A stretch of DNA of 61,198 bases. Source: an uncultured Prevotellaceae bacterium. GTDB taxonomy: Bacteria > Bacteroidota > Bacteroidia > Bacteroidales > Bacteroidaceae. Below the pieces are notes generated by a model that was not told where the DNA came from, ran no database searches, and saw nothing but the letters and a program-made list of their open reading frames with translations. The position numbers were made by a program, and so were the translations under genes. Where the stretch lies: NCBI GenBank assembly GCA_902768105.1, contig CACXJZ010000006.1:1-61198 (forward strand), given 5' to 3'. Below, piece by piece: positions 17,101-25,004 of this stretch. Every line of letters begins with the position of its first letter. The first letter of the stretch is position 1.

Positions 17101-20100
17101 ACGCAGCGGTTTGTCGGCTGCGGCGGCAAAAGCGCTCACGGCGTTGCTCACGCTCTGTGCCAGACTCTGCATCATCGCCTCGCTGTACTGTCCGTTGTCA
17201 TATTCAACAGCCACGACAGGCTCACCGCTCTCGTCGGTAATATAGAAGGCTATCTTGAACTTAGGAACATTCAGCTCCATGATTGTGTCGGCCTGCACCT
17301 TCTTTCCGCCTACGCGGTAATCGCTCAGCACACCCATCTGGTAGGCGAACATGATATCAGCTTTGATGTCGAAGTCAGCGGCGACACGTGCAAAGGGATA
17401 GTTCTCATGAGCAAGGGTCTGCTCAAAGGTGTCGGCACTCTCGTGCAGGAATTCCTGTACACTCTGAGAACCTATTTTGGAAGAGAGTGCAAGGGTGTTC
17501 ACGAACATACCCATCGTATTGGCCACCTTCAGGTTGCTGCGGCCGTTGGAGATGGTGGTGATGCACACTTGGTCGTTGCCGGAGAAACGGGCAAGACTAT
17601 AGAAAACGGCACTCAGCAGTACGGCCGAAGGTTTCACGCCCTGCTGCTTGGCCAGCTGCTCAGCATCGTCCCACACGATAGGAGCGCACACACGGCCGTT
17701 CTCGCCTTGCGGACGGGGATTGGTAAGATCCGGAGCCAGCTCTGTCACTTCCTCCACTTCGCACAGTCGCTGCTTGAAGAACTCTGCAGCCTCGGCAAAG
17801 GCATTGTCCTTTTCTGCGGTCTTTTGCTCAGCAACAAACTGATGATAGCTACACATCTCACGTTCTATCTCCTGACCATTCATAAGGTTGCAGATCTCGT
17901 GTATGAACAGATCGTAGGAATAACCGTCGCATACCAGGTGATGAATGTCGCAGTATAGATAGAGTGCTTTTTCCGTACGGATGGTAGCTAAGCGGAAGAG
18001 GCGGTCCTTAGCCAAATTGAAGGGGCGTACGAATCCGTGGCGGAAAGCAATCGTTTCCTCTTCGCTCATGGTATAGTCTTCAACCTCTACCGGTGTTTCA
18101 CGGTCGCCCATTACCTGCACGATACCTGTCTCGTCGGTCGTAAACTGTACGAAGAGTGCCGGATGATTCTCCACAGCCTGAACCGCAGCCTTCTTCAGGG
18201 CCTCAGTATCGGTCTCGATGGGGAAGGTGAGGCTTATGGGGGTATTATAAAGCGTTGAAGTGGGGTTCTTCATGCAGTCGAAATACACGCCGGTCTGCGC
18301 ATAGCTCAGCGGAGATGAAATGGTTTCGCTAGTCTGACTAGTTTGATTAGTTGTACTAGTTGCACTAGTAGTATTGCCTGACAGCATCGCAGTCAGGATT
18401 TCGTTCTCTATCTTCTGGATGGTGGCACCCTGAGTGAGAACCTTGGCGTCCAGTTGTAGGCCGAAACGTTTGTAAATCTGTGTCGCCAACTTGATAGCCA
18501 AGATGGAGGTGAGTCCAACATAACGGAGGTCGGTAGTGATACCGAAAGCGTCGTTATTCAACACGCCCACCACCATTTCCTTCAGTTGCTCCTCAAGGAC
18601 ATTAAGCGGCGCAGCTGATACTTCCTCAGTTTCGTCGGCAGCACCGAATACAGGCTCCGGCAGGGCGCGCTTGTTCACCTTCTGGTTCTGGTTCAGCGGG
18701 ATGGCATCAATCTGCATCGTGGCAGCGGGCACCATATAAGGTGGCTTCTGATCCATGATGAAACTGTTCATGGCCTTGATGTCAATTGGTTCGTCTGCTA
18801 CGATGTAGGCGGCAATGAATTTTCCGCCGGTGGGATAGTCAAAGGCCTGCACCGTCGCATCCTTGATGCCCGGGAATTGGCGGATGACGGCCTCTACCTC
18901 TTTCAGTTCGATGCGGAAACCGCGAATCTTCACCTGACCGTCCTTACGGCCCACGAATTCGATGTCGCCGTTCTCGCGGTAGCGCACGATGTCACCCGTT
19001 CGATACACACGCTTTCCGTTCCACTCCACGAAGGCTGCAGCGGTCTTTTCAGGTTGGTTCAAATAACCCAATCCCACCTGCGGACCGGCAATAATCAGCT
19101 CACCGGAAGAACCCCAAGGAACTTGCTTTCCGAAACGGTTTACAATATAGAGTTCCACCGCATCGTTCGGCTTACCGATGGGAATGTTAGGCTCGTTCTT
19201 ATCTACATAATGGCTGCATACATAGCAGGTGGTCTCCGTGGGACCATAGGCATTGAGCAGGTTGTAGGAGGGCGGATTCAGGCTCATGAGCTTCTCACCG
19301 CCTGTTCCAAGATACTGGAGTCCCGGGATGTCGGGATAGTTGAGAGCCATCTGCGTGGCCATCTGCGTGGTCATAAAGCAGTGGGTGATGCCTTCCTTGC
19401 AGATGTATTCATAGATACCCTCCAAGTTGAAGCGGATGTCATCTTGTATAATATAGATGGTAGCACCAGCCCATGCGCAGGCCCACAGGTCGTGCTGGTA
19501 GGCATCAAAGCCATATCCGGCATAGGTGGCATAGCGCGAACCGACTTTCAGACCTACATGCCTGACGTGGAAATCGGTGAAGATGCGGAAGTTCTCTTCA
19601 CTCAGTATCACGCCCTTAGGTGTACCGGTAGTGCCGCTGGTATAGAGGAGCACCAAGGCATCGTTGCCGTCATAGGCCGATGCATCCTGTTTCATGAACT
19701 CCAGTCGTTCCTCCGGATAGCTGCTGTCCAGTGGCAGTTGTGTGAGACCTGCCTTGGCAATGGCCAGGGGTGCCAGCACCATCTTCTCGTCGCGGGGAAC
19801 AGAGAAGCCTACCACGCGTTCGCCGCAGCGGACGGTATATGACGGGTCGATGGTGTCGGTAAGCTTATCGACCTCGGCAAAGGTGAGCCGTTTGTCGCCT
19901 GCCACGCAGAAGATGTCATTCGGCCGCTCGGCCACATGTTTCTTGAAGCGCTCCACCAGCGTCTCTTGGGGGGCAGGCTTCAGCGTGGGGTTAAGGCTGT
20001 TCAGCCATTCCACCTGATTGGGCAAAGCATATTCCAAATCCTTCACCGTCTCAGCCGTGAGCATGGAACGGAGGATGGCGCTGTAGCAGGCCGCCAGTTC

Positions 20101-21282
20101 TATCATAAATGCCTCGGAATAGTCGGCGGTATTGTAGCCTAACTTAAGTGAATAACCTTCGGTTGACGTGATGAGTTCAGCGGAGAGCTTCCAGCCAGGG
20201 GTGAGTGCACGCAAGTCTTGGGTGTAAAGGCGCTGTCCTTCCAGATTCATACATAACCTGTCTTCGAAGATGCTACCTTGATAGACAAAGACCATTTGAT
20301 TATTCAGTCCCAGATCGCGGATGGCATCTTGGTAAGCATAGTGTTGCAACTGCTGGGCGGTATCCATCTGTTCCTTCAATGTGCTGAAGAGTTCTCCAAG
20401 GGTCTCGTCAGCACGTGTCTGAACAAACACCGGCAGGGTGTGTACCATCATGACCATGGAGTTTTTATAGCGGTCGTCTGAACGACCGTGATAGACGGTG
20501 CAGTAGGAGGCTTTGTCTTCTGCACTATACGCAGCCAGGAGCAGACCCCATGTTGCTTGCATCAGTGTACTTTCCTTGACATTCCATTTCTGCCTGATGG
20601 CTTGGATATCTTCCTTAGAGACAGATAAAGGGTAGGGCTTGTAAATGATTTCGGAGGTTGCCGTCTTCTGTGTGCTTTCCGGCAGCGGCAGGGAGTCGGT
20701 ATCGGCAGCGTCGCAGAAAGTCTTGGCGTACCACTCGCGCGCCTCCGCCATCTTGGCCTCGTCCATACGCAGCGCTTCTTCTTCCTGCGCAATGATGCCA
20801 CCGTCTATCGTCTCGCCTATAGGCTGCTGACCATTATAGCATCGTTCGACTTCATGATTAAAGAGTATTGTCGAGAAACCATCTGTGATGACATGATGCG
20901 TGTCAACATAAAACCATGCCTCACCACTGGGAACCGTATAGATTTCAGCACGCCAGAGACGCTCATCATGAGGGTCCATGGTGCGTCCAAAACTACTACG
21001 GACTTCATCCAGGGAGTTTACGGAAAAGACAGGAACGGCTTCTTCTAAACTGGGGAACACGCCGCTCTCCATCTGGGGCAGTCCGTTATCGTCAAGCACG
21101 ACATGTGAGGCTAAGTACGGATGGGCACAAAGGGTCTCATAGACCGCCTTGCGGAAACGGTTCAAATCGATGACTGACGGAAGCGCCACCAACAGCGCGT
21201 TCTGGTAGTTGACATGACTGTCATTATTGGTAACGCAGGCGTAATAGACGCCCAGCTGGCTTTGACTCAAAGATGATCTCAT
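14116..21282 (-). CDS. NRPS-2: C-A-T-C-A-T-reductase synthetase
   Basis: 2388 residues, two modules after a starter condensation domain. Order: C1 (HHVITDG at 129), A1 (A3 motif at 548), T1 (Ser926 in GLTSIL), C2 (HHLVCDG at 1114), A2 (A3 motif at 1569), T2 (Ser1944 in GGTSLM), R (TGATGYLG at 2026; YIHSK dyad). An initial C domain commonly joins a fatty-acyl or other acyl group to the first amino acid, and the R domain releases an aldehyde or alcohol. The inferred product is therefore an N-acyl dipeptide aldehyde. This domain order is known from gut clusters making dipeptide aldehydes and pyrazinones. Hand-aligned specificity residues: A1 DAHFGGACYK, A2 DAMFSGGIFK; substrates not assigned. 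A1 is shortened just before its A3 motif. No MbtH or phosphopantetheinyl transferase gene is present in the window. Confidence 0.95.
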   Translation of the reverse strand: MRSSLSQSQLGVYYACVTNNDSHVNYQNALLVALPSVIDLNRFRKAVYETLCAHPYLASHVVLDDNGLPQMESGVFPSLEEAVPVFSVNSLDEVRSSFGRTMDPHDERLWRAEIYTVPSGEAWFYVDTHHVITDGFSTILFNHEVERCYNGQQPIGETIDGGIIAQEEEALRMDEAKMAEAREWYAKTFCDAADTDSLPLPESTQKTATSEIIYKPYPLSVSKEDIQAIRQKWNVKESTLMQATWGLLLAAYSAEDKASYCTVYHGRSDDRYKNSMVMMVHTLPVFVQTRADETLGELFSTLKEQMDTAQQLQHYAYQDAIRDLGLNNQMVFVYQGSIFEDRLCMNLEGQRLYTQDLRALTPGWKLSAELITSTEGYSLKLGYNTADYSEAFMIELAACYSAILRSMLTAETVKDLEYALPNQVEWLNSLNPTLKPAPQETLVERFKKHVAERPNDIFCVAGDKRLTFAEVDKLTDTIDPSYTVRCGERVVGFSVPRDEKMVLAPLAIAKAGLTQLPLDSSYPEERLEFMKQDASAYDGNDALVLLYTSGTTGTPKGVILSEENFRIFTDFHVRHVGLKVGSRYATYAGYGFDAYQHDLWACAWAGATIYIIQDDIRFNLEGIYEYICKEGITHCFMTTQMATQMALNYPDIPGLQYLGTGGEKLMSLNPPSYNLLNAYGPTETTCYVCSHYVDKNEPNIPIGKPNDAVELYIVNRFGKQVPWGSSGELIIAGPQVGLGYLNQPEKTAAAFVEWNGKRVYRTGDIVRYRENGDIEFVGRKDGQVKIRGFRIELKEVEAVIRQFPGIKDATVQAFDYPTGGKFIAAYIVADEPIDIKAMNSFIMDQKPPYMVPAATMQIDAIPLNQNQKVNKRALPEPVFGAADETEEVSAAPLNVLEEQLKEMVVGVLNNDAFGITTDLRYVGLTSILAIKLATQIYKRFGLQLDAKVLTQGATIQKIENEILTAMLSGNTTSATSTTNQTSQTSETISSPLSYAQTGVYFDCMKNPTSTLYNTPISLTFPIETDTEALKKAAVQAVENHPALFVQFTTDETGIVQVMGDRETPVEVEDYTMSEEETIAFRHGFVRPFNLAKDRLFRLATIRTEKALYLYCDIHHLVCDGYSYDLFIHEICNLMNGQEIEREMCSYHQFVAEQKTAEKDNAFAEAAEFFKQRLCEVEEVTELAPDLTNPRPQGENGRVCAPIVWDDAEQLAKQQGVKPSAVLLSAVFYSLARFSGNDQVCITTISNGRSNLKVANTMGMFVNTLALSSKIGSQSVQEFLHESADTFEQTLAHENYPFARVAADFDIKADIMFAYQMGVLSDYRVGGKKVQADTIMELNVPKFKIAFYITDESGEPVVAVEYDNGQYSEAMMQSLAQSVSNAVSAFAAAADKPLRSISLTDNTGISLLDSFNETAVPYDNTQTIVSMFRRQVAETPDNLAVVYHDVRLTYKEVDEKTDAIAALIQSKVESGKENVVSILIGRSEWMVLASLGVLKAGCAYQPLDPSYPSERLNFMMQDADAKLLIAEEELQEKVSEYQGPVLLTKDLTDLSGVPHPVTVKPEDLFILLYTSGSTGNPKGCQLEHGNLVCFCHWFQRYYDLKPGDKVAAYASYGFDACMMDMYPALTTGAAVVIVGDDIRMNLPDLNIYFNEEGVTHSFMTTQVGCQFAMNCDNHSLRHLSVGGEKILPLTPPTAYQLHNGYGPTECTIFTTTYALEEFEQNAPIGKPLDNLQLFIVDKDMNRLPLGAAGEMLVSGPQVSRGYLNLPEKTADTYIHWNGKRCYRTGDVVRYLADGNIQFVGRRDGQVKIRGFRIELKEVESVIREFPGISDATVQAFDYPNGGKFIAAYVVSDQQIDIQALNAFIRDRKPPYMVPAATMQIPSIPLNQNQKVNRRALPAPQIQVEEHDYVAPVGDVETQFCDIFASILSLDKVGATDNFFEMGGTSLMVTKVIIEADKAGHHVAYGDVFDHPTPRLLAQFVGGAAPENEVDTEIENFDYTGIDAILQHNNIETFLKGERQQLGNVLLTGATGYLGIHVLRELIDSDTTTITCVVRGKDQAAAEHRLKNLMFYYFEKSFKELFGNRLFVVNGDVTEDMTGILPDGHPTINTVFNCAANVKHFSKGTDIEDVNIGGAQRCVEFCLNTGARLVHISTTSVGEVWIVRNDSEQVPMLDERKLWFGQFLDNRYIHSKFLAERLVLDAVAHHGLSAKVIRVGNLAPRSYDGEFQANFNTNSYMGRLKVFHTLGCCPYDGYDEHTEMSPINETAKAVVLLASTSKECTLFQAFNNHTELLGDVLLLMEKVGREMRFVEADEFQQAIAAAGQDPEKAKLLAAMLAYQDMAHGQKAVMIARDNRYTCSVLHRLGFHWSDTSSEYIVQMLRQIAAFGFFE
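18329..18368. repeat. 9-bp CTAG tandem repeat in the T1-C2 linker of NRPS-2
   Basis: CTAG at 18329, 18338, 18356 and 18365 with a variant TTAG at 18347 keeps a 9-base period. It encodes a Thr/Ser-rich linker (TSATSTTNQTSQTSET). The flanking protein sequence (EILTAMLSG before, SPLSYAQTGVYFDC after) is nearly the same as at the NRPS-1 T2-C2 junction. Confidence 0.88.
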
Positions 21283-21329
21283 TTTATTTTGGTTTTTAAG
21301 TTATGGTATAATAGGGTAGTAGAATCGAT

Positions 21330-22661
21330 TTATATAATATTGATAGAGTCAAGGAAAATGATGACGATGGCTATGGGAACGAGCCAGCGCAGCACCACCA
21401 AGTATAAGAATGAGCCCACACGTGAACCCTGATACCTTGTCTTCGGTACGAACCATCCTGTGAACAATGCCCCTCCCAATGCGCCGACAGGCATCAAGAT
21501 GTTATTGACAAAAGTATTGGCAGAGTCGAACAGGTTCTGACCCATCACGTTGAGCCAATTGGCATGGCCTGTCATCGACAGCACGCACAGCACATTGACA
21601 AGTATCAGTATCACGGACGTCACAACTACACTCTGATGACGGTTGAGCGGCCGCTTGGTGTCTGATGACGCTTCACAGATGAACGCCACCATCACCTCCA
21701 TCATGGAGATGGTCGATGTAAGGGCAGCGACGGTCATCAGTGCAAAGAAAATTGTGCAGGTCACCGTTGGACTGAACATGTGCTGGAACACCGCTGGCAG
21801 CGTGACGAATGTCAGTTCCGGTCCTTCTGCAGGACTGAAGCCGAAGGCAAACACAGCCGGAAAGACGATCATACCTGCCAGCAACGATACGATGAGGACA
21901 AGCACGATCATTTGCACCGACGTCGATCTGATATTCTGGTCTTGGGGCATGTAGCCACCATAGGTGATGAGCGCGCCCACACCTACCGATAGCGTGAAGA
22001 AACTGAGCCCCATCGCCTGCAAGATGACCTTTGAGGTGATTTTCGAGAAATCAGGTTCGAACAAATACTTTAATCCTGTGGCTCCACCGTCTATGAATAC
22101 CATGTGGACAGCCATGAATATTAAGATGATGAACAGCAGCGGCATCAGAATCTTACTCAGGCGCTCGATACCCTTGTTGACGTCGAACCACAATACCGAT
22201 GCCGTCAGCACAATGGCTATCACAGCATACATGATCATGACCAGAGCTTGGGCCTCAAACGTATCGAAGTGAGCCTCCAGCGCCTTGGCATCCATACCGG
22301 CGAACGTGTTCGACATGGCCTCGACCATATAGTAAATACACCATCCTGTTACCACAAAATAGAAGCTCATGATGGTCAGCACACACAGCAGGTTCATCCA
22401 TGAGAGCCACTGCCACCTGTTTGTTCCGCTCAGGTTGCGGTAAGCACCGTATGCACTCTTGCCCGACAGCTTGCCTATCAGGAACTCGTTCATGACCAAA
22501 GGCAGTCCAAAGACCAGTGAACAGACAATATACAAGATGATGAACGCCCCGCCGCCGTTTTCTCCCACGATGTATGGGAATTTCCAGATGCTACCCAGTC
22601 CTACGGCACTGCCCGCAGCAGCCAAGAGGACTCCGATTTTCGATGAAAAGGTTTTTTTCAT
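21330..22661 (-). CDS. Sodium:neurotransmitter (LeuT-type) symporter
   Basis: 443 residues, about eleven to twelve membrane helices. The first helix carries the hallmark glycine-rich substrate/sodium region (AAAGSAVGLGSIWKFPYIVG) followed by ENGGGAFIILY. The length is normal for bacterial members, which take up amino acids or related amines with sodium at the inner membrane. Its ATG overlaps the stop of the phosphatase gene (ATGA) and it lies 47 bases before NRPS-2. It may supply a building block for the synthetases or take up a signal or product; the sequence does not decide this. Confidence 0.92.
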   Translation of the reverse strand: MKKTFSSKIGVLLAAAGSAVGLGSIWKFPYIVGENGGGAFIILYIVCSLVFGLPLVMNEFLIGKLSGKSAYGAYRNLSGTNRWQWLSWMNLLCVLTIMSFYFVVTGWCIYYMVEAMSNTFAGMDAKALEAHFDTFEAQALVMIMYAVIAIVLTASVLWFDVNKGIERLSKILMPLLFIILIFMAVHMVFIDGGATGLKYLFEPDFSKITSKVILQAMGLSFFTLSVGVGALITYGGYMPQDQNIRSTSVQMIVLVLIVSLLAGMIVFPAVFAFGFSPAEGPELTFVTLPAVFQHMFSPTVTCTIFFALMTVAALTSTISMMEVMVAFICEASSDTKRPLNRHQSVVVTSVILILVNVLCVLSMTGHANWLNVMGQNLFDSANTFVNNILMPVGALGGALFTGWFVPKTRYQGSRVGSFLYLVVLRWLVPIAIVIIFLDSINII

Positions 22662-24418
22662 AATATTGTTTTAGAGTTATTTAGATTTGTCGCTTTTGCC
22701 TGCGGCATGTAACGGATGGCAAGCAACGTCAGGTCGTCGCTCTGCTCGGCATCCTTCACAAAACGGTGGACTGCCCTGTTGATGGCACCAAGGATTTCCT
22801 TGGGACTCATGGCGCCTATTTCGATGCAGTTCTTAAGCACGTCGTCTATGCGCTCCAGTCCGAACTGCTTCCGCTCGGCATTCATGGCTTCCGTCAGTCC
22901 GTCGGTATAGAGGAACAGCGTGCTGCCGGCCGTCAGGAGAGTCTCCTGCACATTGTATTCCACATCGTCGAAGATGCCGACGGGTAAATGCGGGTTGCAG
23001 TCGAGAGGAGTGAGAAGAGCGGAGTGAGAAGAGAGAATAATCGGTGCATCGTGACCGGCATCGCAGTAACGCAGGTGGCCGGAAGGCAGGTCGAGCACAC
23101 CGATGAACAGCGTGACGAACATGTTCGTGTCGTTTCCCTGACAAAGCGACTCGTTGATGTGACGCATGATGCGGGAAGGATTGTTGTCGTGTGCTGAGAA
23201 GGCACGGAAGAAAGAGCGCGTTCCTGCCATCAGCATGGCCGAAGGCGTGCCCTTGCCGCTGACGTCGCCGATGCAGAAGAACAGCTTTTCGCCGCGGATG
23301 AAATAGTCGAACAGGTCGCCACCCACCTCACGGGCCGACACCAGCGAACCTGCAATATCTATATCGTCCTGCTTCAGGTTGCTCCTAGGTAACAGACCCT
23401 GCTGAATCTGACTGGCCACGCGTAACTCCGAGCTGATGCGCTCCTTCTCGGCATTCACCTGGCGCAGACGCTCCAGGTTGCGCTTCGAGCGCCAAACGAT
23501 AAAGCCTATCAGCAGCAGGCCAGCCATCACCATCAGCAAAAGTTTTATCCGTGTACGAAGCAGCTGGTCGTAGATTTCGCTCTCGTCCAGGACGTTCAGA
23601 AGTATCCAGTCCGTCTTGCCACCTACAGGAGAATAGAATAAGAGCTTATTCTTGCCGTTCTTATCCTCCATGGTCACGCAACCCTGATTGTCGGTATCCT
23701 TTTCCAGATAATCCAGCGACATCTTCAGCAGCTCATTATCTTCGCCTGCAAGCAGGTTGTGGCTGCCGGTAACAAGGAAGCGTTCGTTCGATTTGTAGAT
23801 TTTATCCTCGTTGACAATCTCTTCAAGCCAGTCGAGTGAGAGGTCGGCTTCCACCACGGCGACGGTCTTGCCCTTACCGTTACGGACAGGCACGCCGTAC
23901 GTCGTGATGCGTGCCTTGGCACCCTCGTGGTCCCAATAAGGCTCACACCAACAGCTCTTACCCGTGGACAATGGTACAGTGAAGAACTCAGACTTCGTGT
24001 AGTCGTGGTCAGGACCGCCCAACTGCATGGTCTCTATGCTGCCGTTCGGCCGTCGGACAGAATAAGGCTCAAACCAGTATCCGCGCTCTGGAAACAAGTT
24101 GGGGATGCAGGCAATGCTACTACCCAGAATCATCGGATTGTTCTGCACAATCTGGTACGTCTCCCTCGTCAGCGAGTCAGGCTGTATCAGGTCGTCGGTC
24201 ACAATCCACGACATGTTGTCGAGCACCACCTCCACCTCTATCAGTTTGTTGCGTATGCAAAGGTAGAGTGCGTTGTTCTCGCGTTCCATCACTTTTGTGG
24301 TCGTACTCTTGATGATTTCCTGACTGTTATAATAGATGAAGCCCGTGGTCAGCTCTACAAGCAGGGCCGCCACGATGATGATAGTCAGGCCAGTGTGGTT
24401 CTTGATGAAGTCTCTCAT
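22658..24418 (-). CDS. Membrane sensor with SpoIIE-type PP2C serine phosphatase domain
   Basis: 586 residues: membrane helix at about 8-27, a periplasmic Cache-like sensor domain (about 30-290), a second helix (about 292-310), a short coiled coil (NLERLRQVNAEKERISSEL) and a C-terminal SpoIIE/RsbU phosphatase. Metal-binding motifs are present (GGDLFD and GDVSGKG). Such enzymes dephosphorylate a STAS-domain antagonist so that it can bind an anti-sigma kinase (partner switching). A matching STAS gene lies directly upstream, and the symporter follows with a 4-base overlap. No RsbW-type kinase or anti-sigma gene is seen in the window. The ligand is presumably sensed outside the inner membrane. Confidence 0.92.
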   Translation of the reverse strand: MRDFIKNHTGLTIIIVAALLVELTTGFIYYNSQEIIKSTTTKVMERENNALYLCIRNKLIEVEVVLDNMSWIVTDDLIQPDSLTRETYQIVQNNPMILGSSIACIPNLFPERGYWFEPYSVRRPNGSIETMQLGGPDHDYTKSEFFTVPLSTGKSCWCEPYWDHEGAKARITTYGVPVRNGKGKTVAVVEADLSLDWLEEIVNEDKIYKSNERFLVTGSHNLLAGEDNELLKMSLDYLEKDTDNQGCVTMEDKNGKNKLLFYSPVGGKTDWILLNVLDESEIYDQLLRTRIKLLLMVMAGLLLIGFIVWRSKRNLERLRQVNAEKERISSELRVASQIQQGLLPRSNLKQDDIDIAGSLVSAREVGGDLFDYFIRGEKLFFCIGDVSGKGTPSAMLMAGTRSFFRAFSAHDNNPSRIMRHINESLCQGNDTNMFVTLFIGVLDLPSGHLRYCDAGHDAPIILSSHSALLTPLDCNPHLPVGIFDDVEYNVQETLLTAGSTLFLYTDGLTEAMNAERKQFGLERIDDVLKNCIEIGAMSPKEILGAINRAVHRFVKDAEQSDDLTLLAIRYMPQAKATNLNNSKTIL

Positions 24419-24483
24419 AGAATTTGTCGTTTGCTGCTGTTACCTTGCTTCAGCCAGTCCATGGTATCGGTACCAAACATCAT
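24415..24483 (-). CDS. Possible 22-residue coupling ORF upstream of the phosphatase
   Basis: An ATG at 24483 (a second at 24480) opens MMFGTDTMDWLKQGNSSKR and ends with a TGA overlapping the phosphatase ATG as ATGA. It lies in the 83-base gap after the STAS gene. It has no recognisable domain and may be a translational-coupling leader or chance. Evidence is only position and the overlap. Confidence 0.25.
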   Translation of the reverse strand: MMFGTDTMDWLKQGNSSKRQIL

Positions 24484-24501
24484 GATGTTGGTTGGTTTTA
24501 G

Positions 24502-24804
24502 TTACTCGAACTCGAAGATGTTGATGAATCCAGTCAGCTTAAAGACGTTCTTGATGTCATCGTTGACACCACGCATCACCACGCGGCTGCCTGCGTTTTT
24601 AGCTCCTTTCAGTATGCTGATGAGGATGCGCAGTCCGCTGGATGCTATATACTCCAGACTGGTGCAGTCAATGATCACATCCTTGCCGTCGCTGGTGTAA
24701 AGGGGCTTCAGCACTTCCTCCACTCCAACTGCTGCTGCAGTATCCAACTCACCGTCTAACGTGGCAACATACCAGCCGTCAATTTCTTCTAACTTTGCGT
24801 TCAT
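24502..24804 (-). CDS. STAS-domain anti-sigma factor antagonist (RsbV/SpoIIAA type)
   Basis: 100 residues, a single STAS domain. The conserved segment IDCTSLEYIASSGLRIL contains Ser55, which aligns with the serine that is phosphorylated in SpoIIAA and RsbV. In the family, the unphosphorylated form captures an anti-sigma kinase and so frees a sigma factor. The frame extends upstream to 24876, but that would overlap the promoter -7 element; the ATG at 24804 gives the usual family length and N-terminus (MNAKLEEIDGWYVATLDGEL). It is the first gene of the phosphatase-symporter-NRPS run. Confidence 0.9.
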   Translation of the reverse strand: MNAKLEEIDGWYVATLDGELDTAAAVGVEEVLKPLYTSDGKDVIIDCTSLEYIASSGLRILISILKGAKNAGSRVVMRGVNDDIKNVFKLTGFINIFEFE

Positions 24805-24865
24805 AGTCTTTGTTTTTATAGTTTTAAATGATTCTTTTTTGTTTTTTGAGAGTCTTTGACGAGTA

Positions 24866-24873
24866 CAAAGATA
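24866..24873 (-). promoter_or_regulatory. -7 element of the STAS/NRPS operon promoter
   Basis: The minus strand reads TATCTTTG, matching TAnnTTTG, about 62 bases upstream of the STAS start. No good TTTG is visible at the -33 spacing, so the promoter may be weak or need another factor. No other promoter of this type was noticed before the end of NRPS-1. Confidence 0.55.
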
Positions 24874-25004
24874 CAATTTATCTTTGAATTATGTGCGATG
24901 AAAGCGGGTTTTTCGAAATAGTTTAGGGAGTTTTAACTATTTGCCACACGCAGTCTTTTACCTGACATGAAACAAACATTTCCATATTATGTTTCTATCC
25001 GTTA

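Noticed and set aside
16672-17958. 428-residue plus-strand open frame
   Set aside because: Antisense shadow of NRPS-2; high-GC coding keeps the reverse frame open.
5071-19641. Naming the amino acids used by the five adenylation domains
   Set aside because: Specificity residues were aligned by eye and do not match a code I can assign with confidence, so no product structure is claimed.
24805-24876. 24-residue N-terminal extension of the STAS protein (start at 24876)
   Set aside because: It would overlap the promoter -7 element and gives a Lys/Thr-rich stretch not typical of STAS proteins; the inner ATG gives the normal length.
24974-24996. Terminator near the right repeat (AAACAT/ATGTTT hairpin)
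   Set aside because: Only six A/T-rich pairs and no T run; too weak to call.
3675-25004. Conjugative or phage element carrying the NRPS block
   Set aside because: Despite flanking repeats there is no integrase, relaxase, transposase or phage gene inside; only an insertion scar can be supported.
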